A stretch of 64,000 bases of DNA from Acholoe squamosa (GCA_949317995.1 OX439046.1:35996002-36060001), one strand, 5' to 3'; counted from the first letter of the stretch, positions 46,396 to 57,490 are shown. The notes: generated from the letters alone by a model not told the origin. Program-made: numbers and translations.

Positions 46396-47656
46396 TTATT
46401 ACGTGAATTCGTCCCGATGGGACGTTTTTCCATGCACACGATTACAATGGTCCTCAGTCTGTGTGACGTGGTTGATATGATACACATACTTCTATGAGCA
46501 ATAACATAACTAGCGCTCTCATAACAGCCAGATACCATAGTTCCAATCTTTTTGAAGTATCAACAATAGGGATTGCCATTTTATATTGAAGTGTCATTCA
46601 ATTAATTATTATAGACAAAAATGTGAACTTATTTACATTTCAATTTAACACATGCATATAGAAGGCTCATAATACAGTGGAAGTGTTAGAAAGGATATAA
46701 GGCCATAATTGCATGTCTAAAAGCGTGCTTACTTGTTATTCTCTGTGTTTCATGACTTAACTTATCCCAGAGTGTCACACCTCAGTGATATGGAAACCTG
46801 TGATAAGCCCCAGTCTTAGCACGCCTTTTATGAAACTTAAGCTTTCTATCCCCTCTGGTACGTACATAATCCTGCTCAACAGCCTCACCATTTTGAGCCT
46901 TCTTCCGCACTAACATTAGCAGCTGTATATCTCTAAGCTTATCTAAGAAGTCCACTTTACATGTCTCATGCAGATCAATAACACTTATCAGGAGGCCATT
47001 TCTTAACACACTACGACTGCTGTCCTTAAAATCGTAGTGAGAACCTAATAATTTGGCCTTAAGAGCACCATGAACTAGTAGTCCCTAATGTCTGCACCAG
47101 TATGACTGCCCTACTAAAACTTATGTAATTACTGCATAGCTGCTAATCGTAGTGAGCAGTAGTAGGGCAGTTCCTACGATAGCCTGGCTTATTCTTGTCC
47201 TTTTGAAATCGTAGTGGTTGTGTGCAGTCGTAGTACATTGAGAAATGGCCTCCAGACCCTGGTCTGGCAGCAAACTCTGAGAGCTTGATTTTGTAAGTGC
47301 TGTAATTTCATTAGCTCAGCTTGTTGCCCACTACCAGTGTAGAAGGAGCAGTATTCTACCACTGGGGTGATCATAACTTTGTACACTTTAATACATGTTT
47401 CCTTAGTCATACATCTTCTGAGTTTATATAGCTTGTACAATTGATTTCCCATGCTCTTTTTCACCTTGCCTATGTGGGGGTTGATGTTCAGTGTCTCATC
47501 TAGCTCCACACCCAGGTATGGGTAGGTCTTGCAATTAGGGAGCACAACATTACCTAGCACCAAATCTGGTCCTTGTAGATCTTTCAATTCGTGTTTATTT
47601 CCAAAAACATACCCATACTCTTAGAAAAGTTAATGGTCATGAAATTGGCTTTACAC
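46363..47656 (-). mobile_element. 5'-truncated LINE with (TAA)n tail, inserted in G2 RT
   Basis: Minus strand. It begins inside the RT palm/thumb (CKANFMTINFSKS, then FGNKHELKDLQGPDL), continues YPYLGVELDETLNINPHIGK, KVYKVMITPVVEYCSFYTG and LMKLQHLQNQALRVCCQT, is interrupted by MITE C2, resumes VIDLHETCKVDFLDKLRDIQ and LMLVRKK, and stops near 46782. A 3' UTR of about 380 bp ends in (TAA)n at 46363-46398. The flanks are ATTTA (left) and ATTTG (right), a short diverged target duplication. A TAA tail recalls I-type LINEs, but the clade is not settled. One frameshift lies near 47615. Confidence 0.85.
46992..47252. mobile_element. Harbinger-like MITE C, copy 2 (C2), inside the LINE
   Basis: 261 bp with termini GAGGCCATTTCT / AGAAATGGCCTC; flanked by CAG on both sides (46989-46991, 47253-47255). 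Removing it rejoins the LINE RT around LRVCCQT and VIDLHETCK. Confidence 0.9.
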
Positions 47657-47800
47657 ATTTGGATGACTTTATAGTTATAGCTGACTATTATGATGAATGT
47701 CTTAGTCAAAGGAACTTATTAATTGAGTGTATGCAATACATGGGTTTTGTTATCTCAATGGAGGAAGTGACTGAACCTGCACAATTAGTCGCAGATGGTT
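47657..47800 (+). pseudogene. G2 reverse transcriptase, part after the LINE
   Basis: Reads HLDDFIVIADYYDECLSQRN then LLIECMQYMGFVISMEEVTE, the exact continuation of the motif C region of G2 by comparison with G1 (YLDDFIIICASEAECLRKRN). It stops at TAG near 47800, directly before the right inverted repeat; RNase H and recombinase are missing. Confidence 0.9.
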
Positions 47801-47812
47801 AGGGGGACTACT

Positions 47813-47960
47813 TTCATAGTGCAGTAATATCTATGATGTCATAGTACGACGTCACGGTAAACAATCCTCCATTATATAAGGGGCAACTTTGAACCAACCG
47901 TCGGTTGGCCAATCTCACCTGTACAGGTAACACCACGCCAGGTGTCTTCCAAACGCTCTT
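47813..47960. repeat. Right inverted repeat of the gag-RT retroelement complex
   Basis: Inverted complement of 36880-37035 (see there). It begins a few bases after the end of the G2 RT reading. Confidence 0.75.
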
Positions 47961-50360
47961 TGGAGGTGCTTGTCATAAAACACAAGGTCCCTTAGGTATT
48001 TTGAAAATGGAATCCTGACTGAGGCGAAAGAAAAGTAAGCAGAGGAATTTGTGTGCAAGGCCTGCAATGTTGAGCACACAGATAATCCATTTTTATCGCA
48101 TGAGGGCCCCAACCATGGTCATGCTGTGGAGGAGCCAGAACTCCGTCATCCCACTGAAATGGGTTTAAAGAAGGGCGATGGGGAATTGCAACTCCTCTTC
48201 ATGTCGCTGAGTACTAACGCAAAAACCTGCCTGGAGGACATATTCTACTCCTGTTAGACCAATTGTAGAACTCCTTGATGCAGATGCAAATGTAAAAAAT
48301 AAAGAGCTGTCAGGGACATCAGATGCTGATTGATGCTAAAATCCCTTTACACACTTATGAGAACGGTTAATTGTTGGTATTTCTTGACATCGGGACAATT
48401 TACATTAATTTGTATTGAAAACTAAGTGACATTTTGTGATGTGCATGTCGGTTAGTGCCCGGTATGAGTACCAGGGGTACATTCTTGTATTGACTCATAA
48501 ATACTCACCTCTCAAAGTTGATCTGACGGGATATATATCCTAGACCTGACAGGCAGTATTTAATCAATAGTAGAAATAATTAAGATTGTGTCAACAAGGT
48601 GGTTACCTTCTCCAAACTCGACTAATCAGAAATCCTTCCTACACTGATCAACTCGAGGCACGCATTGGTTCCCCAATGTATGAAATCTTCTTCAGATTTA
48701 TTCTGTATTACAAGGGTTACAAGGATTCTACCTCACCTAGAAAAACAGGAGGAAGGGAAAAATACAAAATGAGTGTTTAAACATGGGGACCTCCGGCCAA
48801 ATACCTTAAATAGATGTGAGTGGTCCAATCACCCATCCCACTCAAACCAAATTAACCCCGACCAATAAGACCAAATAGGGCTATGTTGTAAAAGTCAGTG
48901 TGGAGTATAGCTGTGGACCTTGTATATGAATGTCCTTCACTCTGACTGACAACCATCAAAGCGACCAAAGACTGATGACTGCAGCTAAAGCCCTAACAAA
49001 CCCTGTCTCCTTTGTTAGGCCCCACGGGGTATGTCTATAAAGCCATAATACCCCCTCCCCCTGGAGGAGACTGGTGTGGTTGTCATGAGGGGTGTCTCAT
49101 TCCTGCCCTGTCCCTTCATGCTGCTCAGCTCAGGTGGCAGCTGTAGGATCGATGGGGGATGTATAACCTTATGGACGCATGCATAAAGGATATCTAGGTC
49201 TTGGTAGTGCCAATTAGTTATAAAAGGAGGAAGCTAGTTTTAATGGATACTATCTTAGAAAATGGAGATAGGACTTACATATAATAACTCATACATTGAA
49301 GAGAGGATACGAGTGATACAGCTAGTGATTGTCTCCAGTAAGGACAAAGCGTTGAAGAAATGTTGAAAATGTTGATTAATGTAGAACAACCATCTTCCAA
49401 CATTGCCAATATACAACGTTAACCATGGGCAGCCTCTAGCATTTTGTCAGATAGAGGCTGAGAGAGATGAGGGGCAGGTGTAGGACCTTACTTTGCCGAT
49501 TATAGACCCTGCCTGGTAGAAACATGCCAGCTAAGGGCCGTCTACCAGAGAGAGGCATGCAATGTCCCTCTGTGGCAGAAAGTCCCTACCTGACAAAGAC
49601 TTAGTGTGGTTCAAAGGGGCTTATATAACCACTACCCATCACGTTTTACCAGCTAAGGACTGGATCCAAGATATCACTTACTTCTTTACTAACTGGTAGA
49701 TGGACCATAACTGACATTTGTTAGATACAGCCATGCCAAGCTCAAGTGCAGTAACAAATCCCTACCCGACAAAGTCCCTATCTTTCATTTAGCACATATT
49801 TACTATTGTATTGCTTAGTAGGCACTATATGACTCAGTATGGAGGCCTAGTGGAGCTGCCATTTTGAATTCCGCTGGTTGAGGTAAAACCCACTGATGAG
49901 ACATACCATGATGGGTACCTTGTCCCTGGTTAACACCCACTTCCAGGGACATGCTGGTCCCATCGTATCAGTTCTTATCAGTGTGTGTTGCCAGAACCAG
50001 CTTCAGACCAGCTAGTGGTCAATAGTATAATGCCTTATCGGGGCCACTATGTATCAAGAGTTTGGCATTTAGGGACGTCACACACATGTTTATAACTTGG
50101 TGACCTGACATAGCCCTTTATTCGGTAACCAGCTCCCCTTTCACCAAATGGGGGCTCGGCCTGATCTGTCTGCTATAGACTAAATGTCTGATTTTTGCAA
50201 GATATGGTACGTTTTGCAGATAGGGTCATTTAAAGGATCATAAGCCAGAAAAGTATCCATATCATCGATTTCACCATTGCAAATTTGGTTATATTTCATT
50301 CATTCTTATTTCCTACTCTAATCCTTACGTGCGTTTAGACAGACGGTCTTACTTATGATA
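47961..50360. other. No convincing gene
   Basis: The plus frame 48051-48257 starts with a CKACNVEH motif but does not match a zinc-finger family that I can name, and has no exon context. The remainder is unique-looking intergenic sequence. Confidence 0.45.
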
Positions 50361-50720
50361 CACTGTAAAAAAAAATCTGTCAAAAAAATGAAGATTCTCT
50401 GGCACCACTGGGTGCCGGCCAATCTCCGTATTTTTTATGGTCACCCTCTTTTTCCAAAATCACAGTATTTTTAACCGGTACTTCTCTGTTACCTAAAAAT
50501 GTTGATTTACCGTTCTTATATTAACTGTAATTCTCAGTTACCCAAAACACAGAGATTCCCTGGCACAACTGGGTGCTGGCCATTCTCTGTAATAACTACG
50601 GTCACCGTTCTCTTGGAATTACTGTTATTATAACAGAGAATGTCCTTCACCCAGTGGTGCCAGAGAATCACTGTTATTTCAATGGAATACTTCAAATCAC
50701 CGTCATTTTGATATGGCATC
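50361..50720. mobile_element. MITE-like repeat with TGGCACCACTGGGTGCC words
   Basis: Begins ACTGTAAAAAAAAATCTGT and contains CTGGCACCACTGGGTGCCGG at 50400, a related copy CTGGCACAACTGGGTGCTGG at 50550 and the inverted CACCCAGTGGTGCCAGAGAA at 50649. TCTGT/ACAGA and TTACTGTTAT words are scattered between. No clear target duplication. Confidence 0.65.
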
Positions 50721-51076
50721 AAAGGATGGATTATTATGGTATTTCTATAATTCAGTTCACTTGTGCTCCGATCCCTAGTTCCATGAAAGCATCATAGAAT
50801 AGTACATCACACTTTGTACATGTAATTACAATCTAGGGGCAGAAAGCACCCTGTGAGCGCTACAAAGCAACATGCATGGCAGGGTGGACATATATATATT
50901 TCTTATCACCACAGAATAGGTATTTGCCTCATCAAAACATCTCACAATTGATTAAACAATTGATTAATCACAATTAATCTACCATTAACCATATTCTCAC
51001 AGCCCCATAATTGGCCACCAACATTGATGTTGCATTTAATTCAAAAGTTGTAAATAATTATCATTTTTTGATACAT
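50721..51076. other. No recognisable feature
   Basis: AT-rich intergenic sequence; short ATTGATTAA dyads near 50950-50985. Confidence 0.45.
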
Positions 51077-52110
51077 TAAGAAGTGTCTATAGAGTAGACT
51101 CCTCAAGGAAACCACATAATGAGGCTGCCACCTGGTGTGATCAAACTAAACAATAATCAAAACACAAATTTTCCGTAAATTGATAAACAGTGTTTCGCTG
51201 TGGTGGATTACAGATATTCAATATTTAGAGAATAGACAACGATATTCTTCACATCGAGACTGTCTGTTGTCCTATAATACACGAATGCTTCTGAGTGCAT
51301 TATAGGATGACAGGCAGTCAAGATGTGAAGAAGGAGTTGTCTATTGTCTTTATAAAACATTGTACATTTCCTTCCAATCAATCAAGTACCCAATCAAGGT
51401 ATTCCTACACCAATTAATGGCACTTGACTATTTTACAGCTATGGTGACCTTGCTCGGGTGTGCACTGTACTGCTATAATGCACTCAAGGTCACTTCTATT
51501 GTGCAGCAGAGCACTGCAAGCTGTTTTATAATGATAAATAGTAACTACACTAATTCACCGTAGTTTTCACTGTGATCCTCCGTAAATACATTACAGATAC
51601 ACAAGCACATATGATTCACACAAACACAGGGACTGAATCAATACAAATATCAAACCTTTTTATATGTGTAGGATCATTTGGTTTTCTATGGCACCACCTA
51701 CTCTAAATTTGAGAAACTGAAATATACTATGCATTATTTTAAGTGCTTAAGAAGTGTCTATAGAGTAGACTCCTCAAGGAAATCACATAATGAGGCTGCC
51801 ACCTGGTGTGATCAAAATAAACAATAATCAAAACACAAATTTCCCGTAAATTGATAAACGGTGTTTCGCTCTGGTGGATTACAGATATTCAATATTGATA
51901 AATAGTCACTACACTAATTCACCTTAGTGTTCACTGTGATCCTCCGAAAATACATTACAGACAGAAAAGCACATATGATTCACACAAACACAGGGACTGA
52001 ATCAATACAAATATCAAACCTTCTTATATGTGTAGGATTTTGGTTTTCTATGGCACCACCTACTCTAAATTGGAGAAACTGAAATATACTATGCATTATT
52101 ATAAGTGCTT
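51077..52110. repeat. Tandem duplication, units 51077-51746 and 51747-52110
   Basis: Both units begin TTAAGAAGTGTCTATAGAGT and end near AAGTGCTT, with about 95% identity in shared parts. Unit 1 has 308 bp (51225-51532) that unit 2 lacks. The words CCGTAAATTGATAAAC and GGCACCACCTACTCTAAATT occur in both. Confidence 0.9.
51225..51532. mobile_element. Hairpin-containing segment present only in unit 1
   Basis: 51228-51352 is a strong inverted repeat: AATAGACAAC..TTCTTCACATC..ACTGTCTG inverts to GACAGGCAGT..GATGTGAAGAA..TTGTCTATT. The following 180 bp contain a second dyad (AAGGTCAC..GTGACCTT type near 51450-51495). Unit 2 reads CAATATTGATAAATAG across the site, so this is either an insertion in unit 1 or a precise loss in unit 2. 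Confidence 0.6.
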
Positions 52111-52135
52111 TGGTACATACCAGCTTTCACAGTAT

Positions 52136-52157
52136 TCAGGAAAATGTATTTTCCTGA
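52136..52157. repeat. Perfect 22-bp hairpin
   Basis: TCAGGAAAAT, GT, ATTTTCCTGA: 10-bp arms around a 2-base centre, just after the tandem duplication. Function unknown. Confidence 0.8.
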
Positions 52158-52462
52158 ACCTGTTTTCTGGGTTTCCTTGAAATATGCTTAATACCTACAG
52201 GGTTTCACCAGGATTAGAATTACAGAGATTAATTTTACAACAACAACAAGGAGAAGAAGAAACAGGAGAATGAGAACAAGGAAAAAAACAACAAGAAGAC
52301 TAGGAGCGTAGAGTATAATATGTAATGGAAAACCTCCGCAGACCTGGAGCATTTGCCACAAAACCTCCGAGGCAAAGCAGAGGAGGTAAAGCCGAGGAGG
52401 GTTTGTGGCAGAAGTTTATATAACAGTAAAACCATGAATATAAGCATATTTTGACAAAAACA

Positions 52463-52545
52463 GTAGAGGCCTAGAAGAGGATTTGAATCTACAACACTGG
52501 CTGTGATACAAAGGTATGATAATATATGGTGTTCCAGTCTACAAT
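52463..52545 (-). other. Possible tRNA-derived sequence (isotype unclear)
   Basis: The minus strand has ATTATCATACC (D-arm-like) followed by GTAGATTCAAATCCTCTTC, a good B-box/T-arm. The A box and acceptor stem are poor. Confidence 0.35.
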
Positions 52546-52550
52546 CACCA

Positions 52551-52624
52551 GCAGTATCAATAGTATAATGGTTAGCATCTCTGACTTTGAATAACAGAAT
52601 GTGGGTTCAAGACTGCATGGGGAA
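52551..52624 (+). other. tRNA-Gln(UUG)-like pseudogene or SINE head
   Basis: TAGTATAATGGTTAGCAT (A box and D arm), CTGACTTTGAATAACAG (anticodon arm with TTG) and GTGGGTTCAAGACTGC (B box). The anticodon stem has an extra base and the acceptor stem does not pair, so it is not a functional tRNA. Confidence 0.6.
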
Positions 52625-52785
52625 AGTGTTTTTAACTTACACATACAAGGTAAAAGGATTCTTTGTAAAAGGCCCCCCTGAAGCCCCCTTTATCATTTTG
52701 GCAATCAGAGGATGTTCATTATAATACATTATTTTTTTAGGATTTGTTGCAAAAATGACAGTGGTCAACCAAGAATAAAACAAAA

Positions 52786-52858
52786 TCACACCAGGGGTTT
52801 GATCCTATGCGGTCTATATTTCTAGTCCCAGGCCTTAACCACTACACTAGATTGACCA
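52786..52858 (-). other. tRNA-Ser(AGA)-like pseudogene or SINE head
   Basis: The minus strand has TAGTGTAGTGGTTAAGGC (A box), GGGACTAGAAATATAGACC (anticodon arm with AGA) and ATAGGATCAAACCCC (weak B box). GGACTAGAAATCC is the usual animal tRNA-Ser(AGA) anticodon arm; the variable arm is missing. Confidence 0.55.
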
Positions 52859-52967
52859 GTCAAACTTTCAAAGTGAAATTACCCTGTTTATCTATAATTG
52901 ATTACTCAGTCATAATAGTGGCATATCACCATTTAGTAGATGTCCTAACATTCACAGTATCACCTGA

Positions 52968-53047
52968 GGACTCATGGTGTAATGGTTAGCACATTGGACT
53001 CTGGATCCCAGCACTGTCTGGTGCATGGGTACTAATCCCATATGGGA
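52968..53047 (+). other. tRNA-Gln(CUG)-like pseudogene
   Basis: CATGGTGTAATGGTTAGCAC and TTGGACTCTGGATCCCAG closely follow tRNA-Gln(CUG) through the anticodon arm. About ten extra bases precede the T arm, which reads CATGGGTACTAATCCCATA and lacks the conserved TTC of the B box. Confidence 0.6.
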
Positions 53048-53117
53048 CAGAATTTTCCCAAGGATTACATCTGCTGTTCAAAAATGACCTTACTCATAAA
53101 ACCTTATGCTACGCTTG

Positions 53118-53212
53118 GCCTATTTCACAAAACCTCCTCCCAGACCTGACCCAATTCACAAAACCTCCTGCCAGAACTGACCTAATTCATAAAACCTCTT
53201 GCTGGCCCTCTA
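53118..53212. repeat. Three 31-33-bp tandem units CACAAAACCTCCT
   Basis: TTCACAAAACCTCCTCCCAG, TTCACAAAACCTCCTGCCAG and TTCATAAAACCTCTTGCTGG in a row. GCCACAAAACCTCCGAGGC at about 52354 is a relative. Confidence 0.75.
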
Positions 53213-53967
53213 ACTATAGAATGTGGAAATAAACCTAAAGTAGGAACAATGGGGTGCAGAGCCAGGTGGAGTATATAGATAGGTAAGGTGCATGGCAAAG
53301 TAAGGCCACCCAGGCAACTGCAAGATAAGATGGATCCAAGCATTTATACAAAAATTTAGGATAACTGTTTTAGGATAAAGTTAACGACCAACAAGAGAAA
53401 AATGTCATAGCAGTGACTAAAAGAGTAGAATATCAAAACACCAATAAGTAAGAACCCACCAATAAGGATGAATCAATTTCTAAAAAGCCCATTCAGAAGG
53501 CAATTCACTTAGCTACGTAGTATTTAATATTGTGGGGGAGGGGGGAAGGCAGGATGGGACATAGGTGAAAAAGGAGAGAGTTATTTTTCACTTATGGCCA
53601 GAAAGATGTCTTGCTCGTCATTCATGTATAGAGAAGCCCCAGGCAATAATCATCACCGCTAATACAAAGAACCTATCAAAAAAGAGAGCTATCAACAGTG
53701 ATGGAGTGGCCTGCATATTAGGATATGGTGGTGGCAAATTGCCATAGATCTGCTAAACATGTTTTGTGGATTCCATGAAAACAAACACCTACTCTAAAGC
53801 CCTCCTTGGAATATTAACTCCCTTATGAAGGCCTTGTTTCCCTTTCGTGTTTATAGGCCCAGAAAGATTTTATACTGGTCAATTCTACCTATGTATGGCT
53901 CATCAACAGAGTAATGGAGAATGTGATCGACATGAGAGTAATTTAGTGCGCTATGTATAGGATAGCT
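53213..53967. other. No recognisable feature
   Basis: A G-rich purine run at 53533-53553; otherwise intergenic sequence without motif. Confidence 0.45.
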
Positions 53968-54313
53968 CAGTTTATTGCTGGTCTACGGGATATAGACAGC
54001 TGCCCAACGGGAGGCTGTCTATCGGTGCGTTCGGAGTACGGCCGAGGGATCAATGCTGGTTTGTAAGGCCACCCCCTATTGGTCCTGCCCATGTGGGTCA
54101 ATGTTGATCCCTGAGTCAACTTACTACACTCCCAAGCATAGTTAACCACTGGTACCTACCCAGACATGGCTGGGGTGGAGAGGGGTAGAGGGAACAAGCT
54201 AAGGTTGTGTAGTTAGCGTTCGAGGTCACCCCTACCCACAATGCACTGCATATGGTTAGAAAACCGCTGCCCAAACGCACCGAATATATATCCCAGTAGA
54301 CTAGCAATAACTG
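53968..54313. mobile_element. 346-bp TIR element
   Basis: Ends CAGTTTATTGCTGGTCTAC and GTAGACTAGCAATAACTG are inverted, continuing GGGATATA against TATATCCC. It starts CAG and ends CTG. No coding capacity; the family is not settled. GATATAGACAGC words recur at 54369-54382, outside the right end. Confidence 0.75.
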
Positions 54314-54861
54314 ATCTACCTTACTTAGACAAGTGGATTTTAATTGGGCCAAATTGCCTGGGGTCTATGCGATATAGACAGCAGCAAATCCTGCCCTCTC
54401 ATTGGCCAATTTAAAATACGCTGGTCTAAGAAATCAGAAGACTCTTGAAGATGTGCGTGTCCACCTAAGACGATCAGATTGCAGCGAAAATAACGTCTCA
54501 AGCTATGCATATCCGGCTCGGTTACATTGGAACATTATGGGCCTGTCCACATCGTGTGGGCTTAAAATGTCAGCATGATCCATCGTCACCAATGCATGTA
54601 AACACTCTACAAAAAAAAAAGATCTCAGACACGACAGATCTTATGGCCTATCGATGACCTATCCTCTATTATATGGCTGATAGGAGTTACTATGAATTTG
54701 AGCTTAATGATGGTCTGGAAAGATTTTACTACCCATGGCATGGTACGTTATGTGCATTAAACGTTTGACTGGTGCACAGAAGCTTAAAGCAACCCTTCAA
54801 AACTTTAAGACCTACACTTCACTTAAAAGTTTGGTGAAGGGGTGTTTATATAAGAGGTGCG
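54314..54861. other. No recognisable feature
   Basis: Intergenic sequence; an A-run at 54610-54620. Confidence 0.45.
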
Positions 54862-54972
54862 TCCACTGCCGACGGATGGACCATCCATCGGTTTCGTCCG
54901 TTTCATTTATCATTGATTTCTATGGAGAAAAATAAGGATGAAGGGAGACGGATGGTCCATCCATCGCAGTGG
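54862..54972. mobile_element. 111-bp palindromic MITE
   Basis: TCCACTGCCGACGGATGGAC at the left inverts to GGATGGTCCATCCATCGCAG near the right end, around TCATTGATTTCTATGG. The same words occur at 301-413. Confidence 0.8.
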
Positions 54973-56685
54973 ATGAACAAGGTGAAAAAGAAATTGTTAC
55001 TTGTAGACAGTATACCAGTAAAGTATTATATGCCAGGTGCGGCGGTAAGATGGTTAATCAATTATCAAAAAGGCTGCCATAAATGACTGTAAGGGCCATT
55101 CAATAAATGATTCAACAGTGATGTCTAAACATGAAAGGTGGGTGACTATTGGTAAGTCATCCCTTACGTTGTATAATCATTTTTCCAAAGCAGAGTATTA
55201 AAAAGAAAGACACGAATGGGAACCCCCTAGTCTGTGACATGAACGTGTCAACTGTAAGAGCGAGTCGTTGCTCCCGGCGTCCCGTGAGAGGTCAGAGGTG
55301 AAGGTCACAGCATCAAGCTGAGTTGTTCCATGTCGGCCCAGTAGAGGGCAGTGACAGGTTGACAGGTACAGTGTATAAGGGTTGACACCTAGCACCAGGA
55401 AATCATAATGCATCTTAGGTTTTCTCTTAAAGTTTAGTGTTTATAGCACTTATTATGACCACCTAAGGCTGCAGAGTTTGTGGAGGTTGATGTATTATAT
55501 ATGTAGATGATAATACCCTTTGATTTAGGTTTTCATCTACGTGTGCTGCTTCTGTGCACGCCCATTTAAGTGTATGAGGCAATTAGAAAAAAAAATAATT
55601 TGAGATGTTTAAAGTTCTCTGATTTTCTGATGAATCGATATTAAGAAATAAACTAAGGTTGTCAATTTTGTATCAAATGAAAGCTTATGATCCAGGGAAT
55701 GCACGTAGCTATATATTAAAGACATTGTCATATTATTTAAATAACAATGATAACTTTATACTATAAAGCATTTATTTTCACACTCGGCTGATTGGAGGTC
55801 CCCTTTTATCAAAGTATGAACCAAATATAGTTTGCTTATAAACATCATTTCTAAAGGTGCAGACTTAAAGGCACGGGCGTGGACTGGTTACCAGGTTTAG
55901 TCTGTGTAGGTGTTATCCATATGCTATAGAAGGGTGAGAAACTAAAGGGAACAGTGCTGCCCTCTGGTGCTTTCATTTACTATGCACAGACCTTGATTAC
56001 ATAGGTGAGTGGTGACTTTGCCAAAGTAACCCCTTATTATTACCACATTATTCTTTTCACCTGGCCCTATCACTAAAACATCTAAACGAATCTGTCTAAT
56101 TCTTCTTCTCTTCCAGGTATAAAACCAAGCCCAGCACGTAACACCTTGTCCGTGATTCTTTAAAAGTGCCATGACGCATTTAAGATAGCTGAAATATTTT
56201 GTGTAAAAGTCAAAAAGGCCTTCCTCAAGTGTCAAAGTTGTCTGATGGAGCTTTTAATATCTCCTCCTTTGTGCAGTCAGAGTGACATCCGAAGAGCCCT
56301 GTCAAATAAAAAGAAAACAGTATTTCTTTACTCTCTCTGACAGGTATTTGAGATTTCTCAAGGGATGATGGTAGATGATTGTGAATCAACACAACAAACA
56401 GGATTTCAATTGAAAGTGTAGTTATTTGGATGGTTACTGATTGATGTATTTATACCAAAGGTTGTCATACCTGTCTTGCCCAATAAATAGAAACAACTGA
56501 ACTATAAAATGACTTCTTGTAGAATATTCTGATTGTAGTTAATGCTGGAAACTGGTATTTTGGTTGATAATGAAGTATCCGCTTTATGTTTATAGATCTC
56601 ATTAATCCTGCAATGAATTGGCACGTCAGTAAATATACTTACATCACACAGAATTGAATGCAGACAAGTGATTGCCAGATAGTAT
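54973..56685. other. No gene recognised; one CTCF-like motif
   Basis: Short frames only; the minus frames 55942-56235 and 56502-56756 have no recognisable motif. Confidence 0.45.
55338..55351 (+). promoter_or_regulatory. CTCF-core-like motif
   Basis: CCAGTAGAGGGCAG fits CCASYAGRKGGC at every position. GCACCAGAGGGCAG on the minus strand at about 55957-55970 fits with one mismatch in the opposite orientation. Confidence 0.3.
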
Positions 56686-57490
56686 TGTAGCAGCAAGCAC
56701 AGGGCATTGGCAGCATAGAAAAGGCAATGGCAGCAGTAGGCAGTTGCGTCAGGCATAGAGCAGTGGCAGAAGGCCCAGGAGGGTGTTGCTCCTATGGTAA
56801 AAAGAACTGTGAGTATGTGCCCTCTTTTCTAAACAAGTCGTGCACTGCTTCACCATTCAACTTGCACTCATCACATTAGTCTGAAAAGTCACCTGCTTTG
56901 TTTAAAATAGAGACAGCTGCACTACCAGGTACCTACTCATATCACACGCTCTATAGTTTATTATACTGACTGACTTCTCCCAACTAGGTACCTACTCAGA
57001 TCCCCCTTTTTTAGCACCATACTTGAATGACCATTTGTGAGCAACAAAAGGGACAAGTTATAGCGACATGAAAAGAAAGGACTGGAAATGAGGGCATTTT
57101 TAGGCAGCTCTTCCTTTTACTATAGGAGCAGCACCCGCCTGGACAACTACACAACTACCGCAGCACACCATAACTTAGTGTGTGTTTCATAGTTGAATCA
57201 GACATACTTCTTATATTGACATCAGGCATAAGACACCAGACCATACAATGGTGTCAGACACACAGCATCAACAGCATGCATAGCAAGATAACAGCAGACC
57301 ATCATACAATTATGCCAGACATACAGCAGTGGCAGAATGCATAGGACAATAATTACAGCAGGCCATACAGTGGTGTCAGAAATACAGCAGTGGCAGTGGA
57401 TCCACACAGGGCAATTTAGTGAAACATATCGTGGCCTCAGGCATAGCTGTGGCAGTAGGCACAGGACCAGGACAGCAGGCACAGAGTAAA
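56686..57490. repeat. CAGCAGTGGCAG/GGCAT minisatellite, split by MITE D3
   Basis: GGCAGCA, CAGTGGCAG, GTCAGACATACAGCA and CACAGGACA words recur at 56686-56775 and 57185-57490 with a rough 70-bp higher-order unit. D3 lies between the parts. Confidence 0.65.
56779..57138. mobile_element. Harbinger-like MITE D, copy 3 (D3)
   Basis: 360 bp, about 93% identical to D1 and D2 by eye. Left end GAGGGTGTTGC, right end GCAGCACCCGC (two substitutions from the family). Flanks CAG (56776-56778) and CTG (57139-57141). Confidence 0.85.

Noticed and set aside
46356-46480. PolyLeu tail of the G2 RT frame
   Set aside because: Translation of the LINE (TTA)n tail, not protein sequence of the retroelement.
48051-48257. 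Possible zinc-finger (B-box/TRIM-like) exon starting CKACNVEH
   Set aside because: Cysteine and histidine spacing does not fit a known finger and no flanking exons are visible.
52968-53047. Functional tRNA-Gln gene
   Set aside because: Extra bases before the T arm, a damaged B box and an unpaired acceptor stem.
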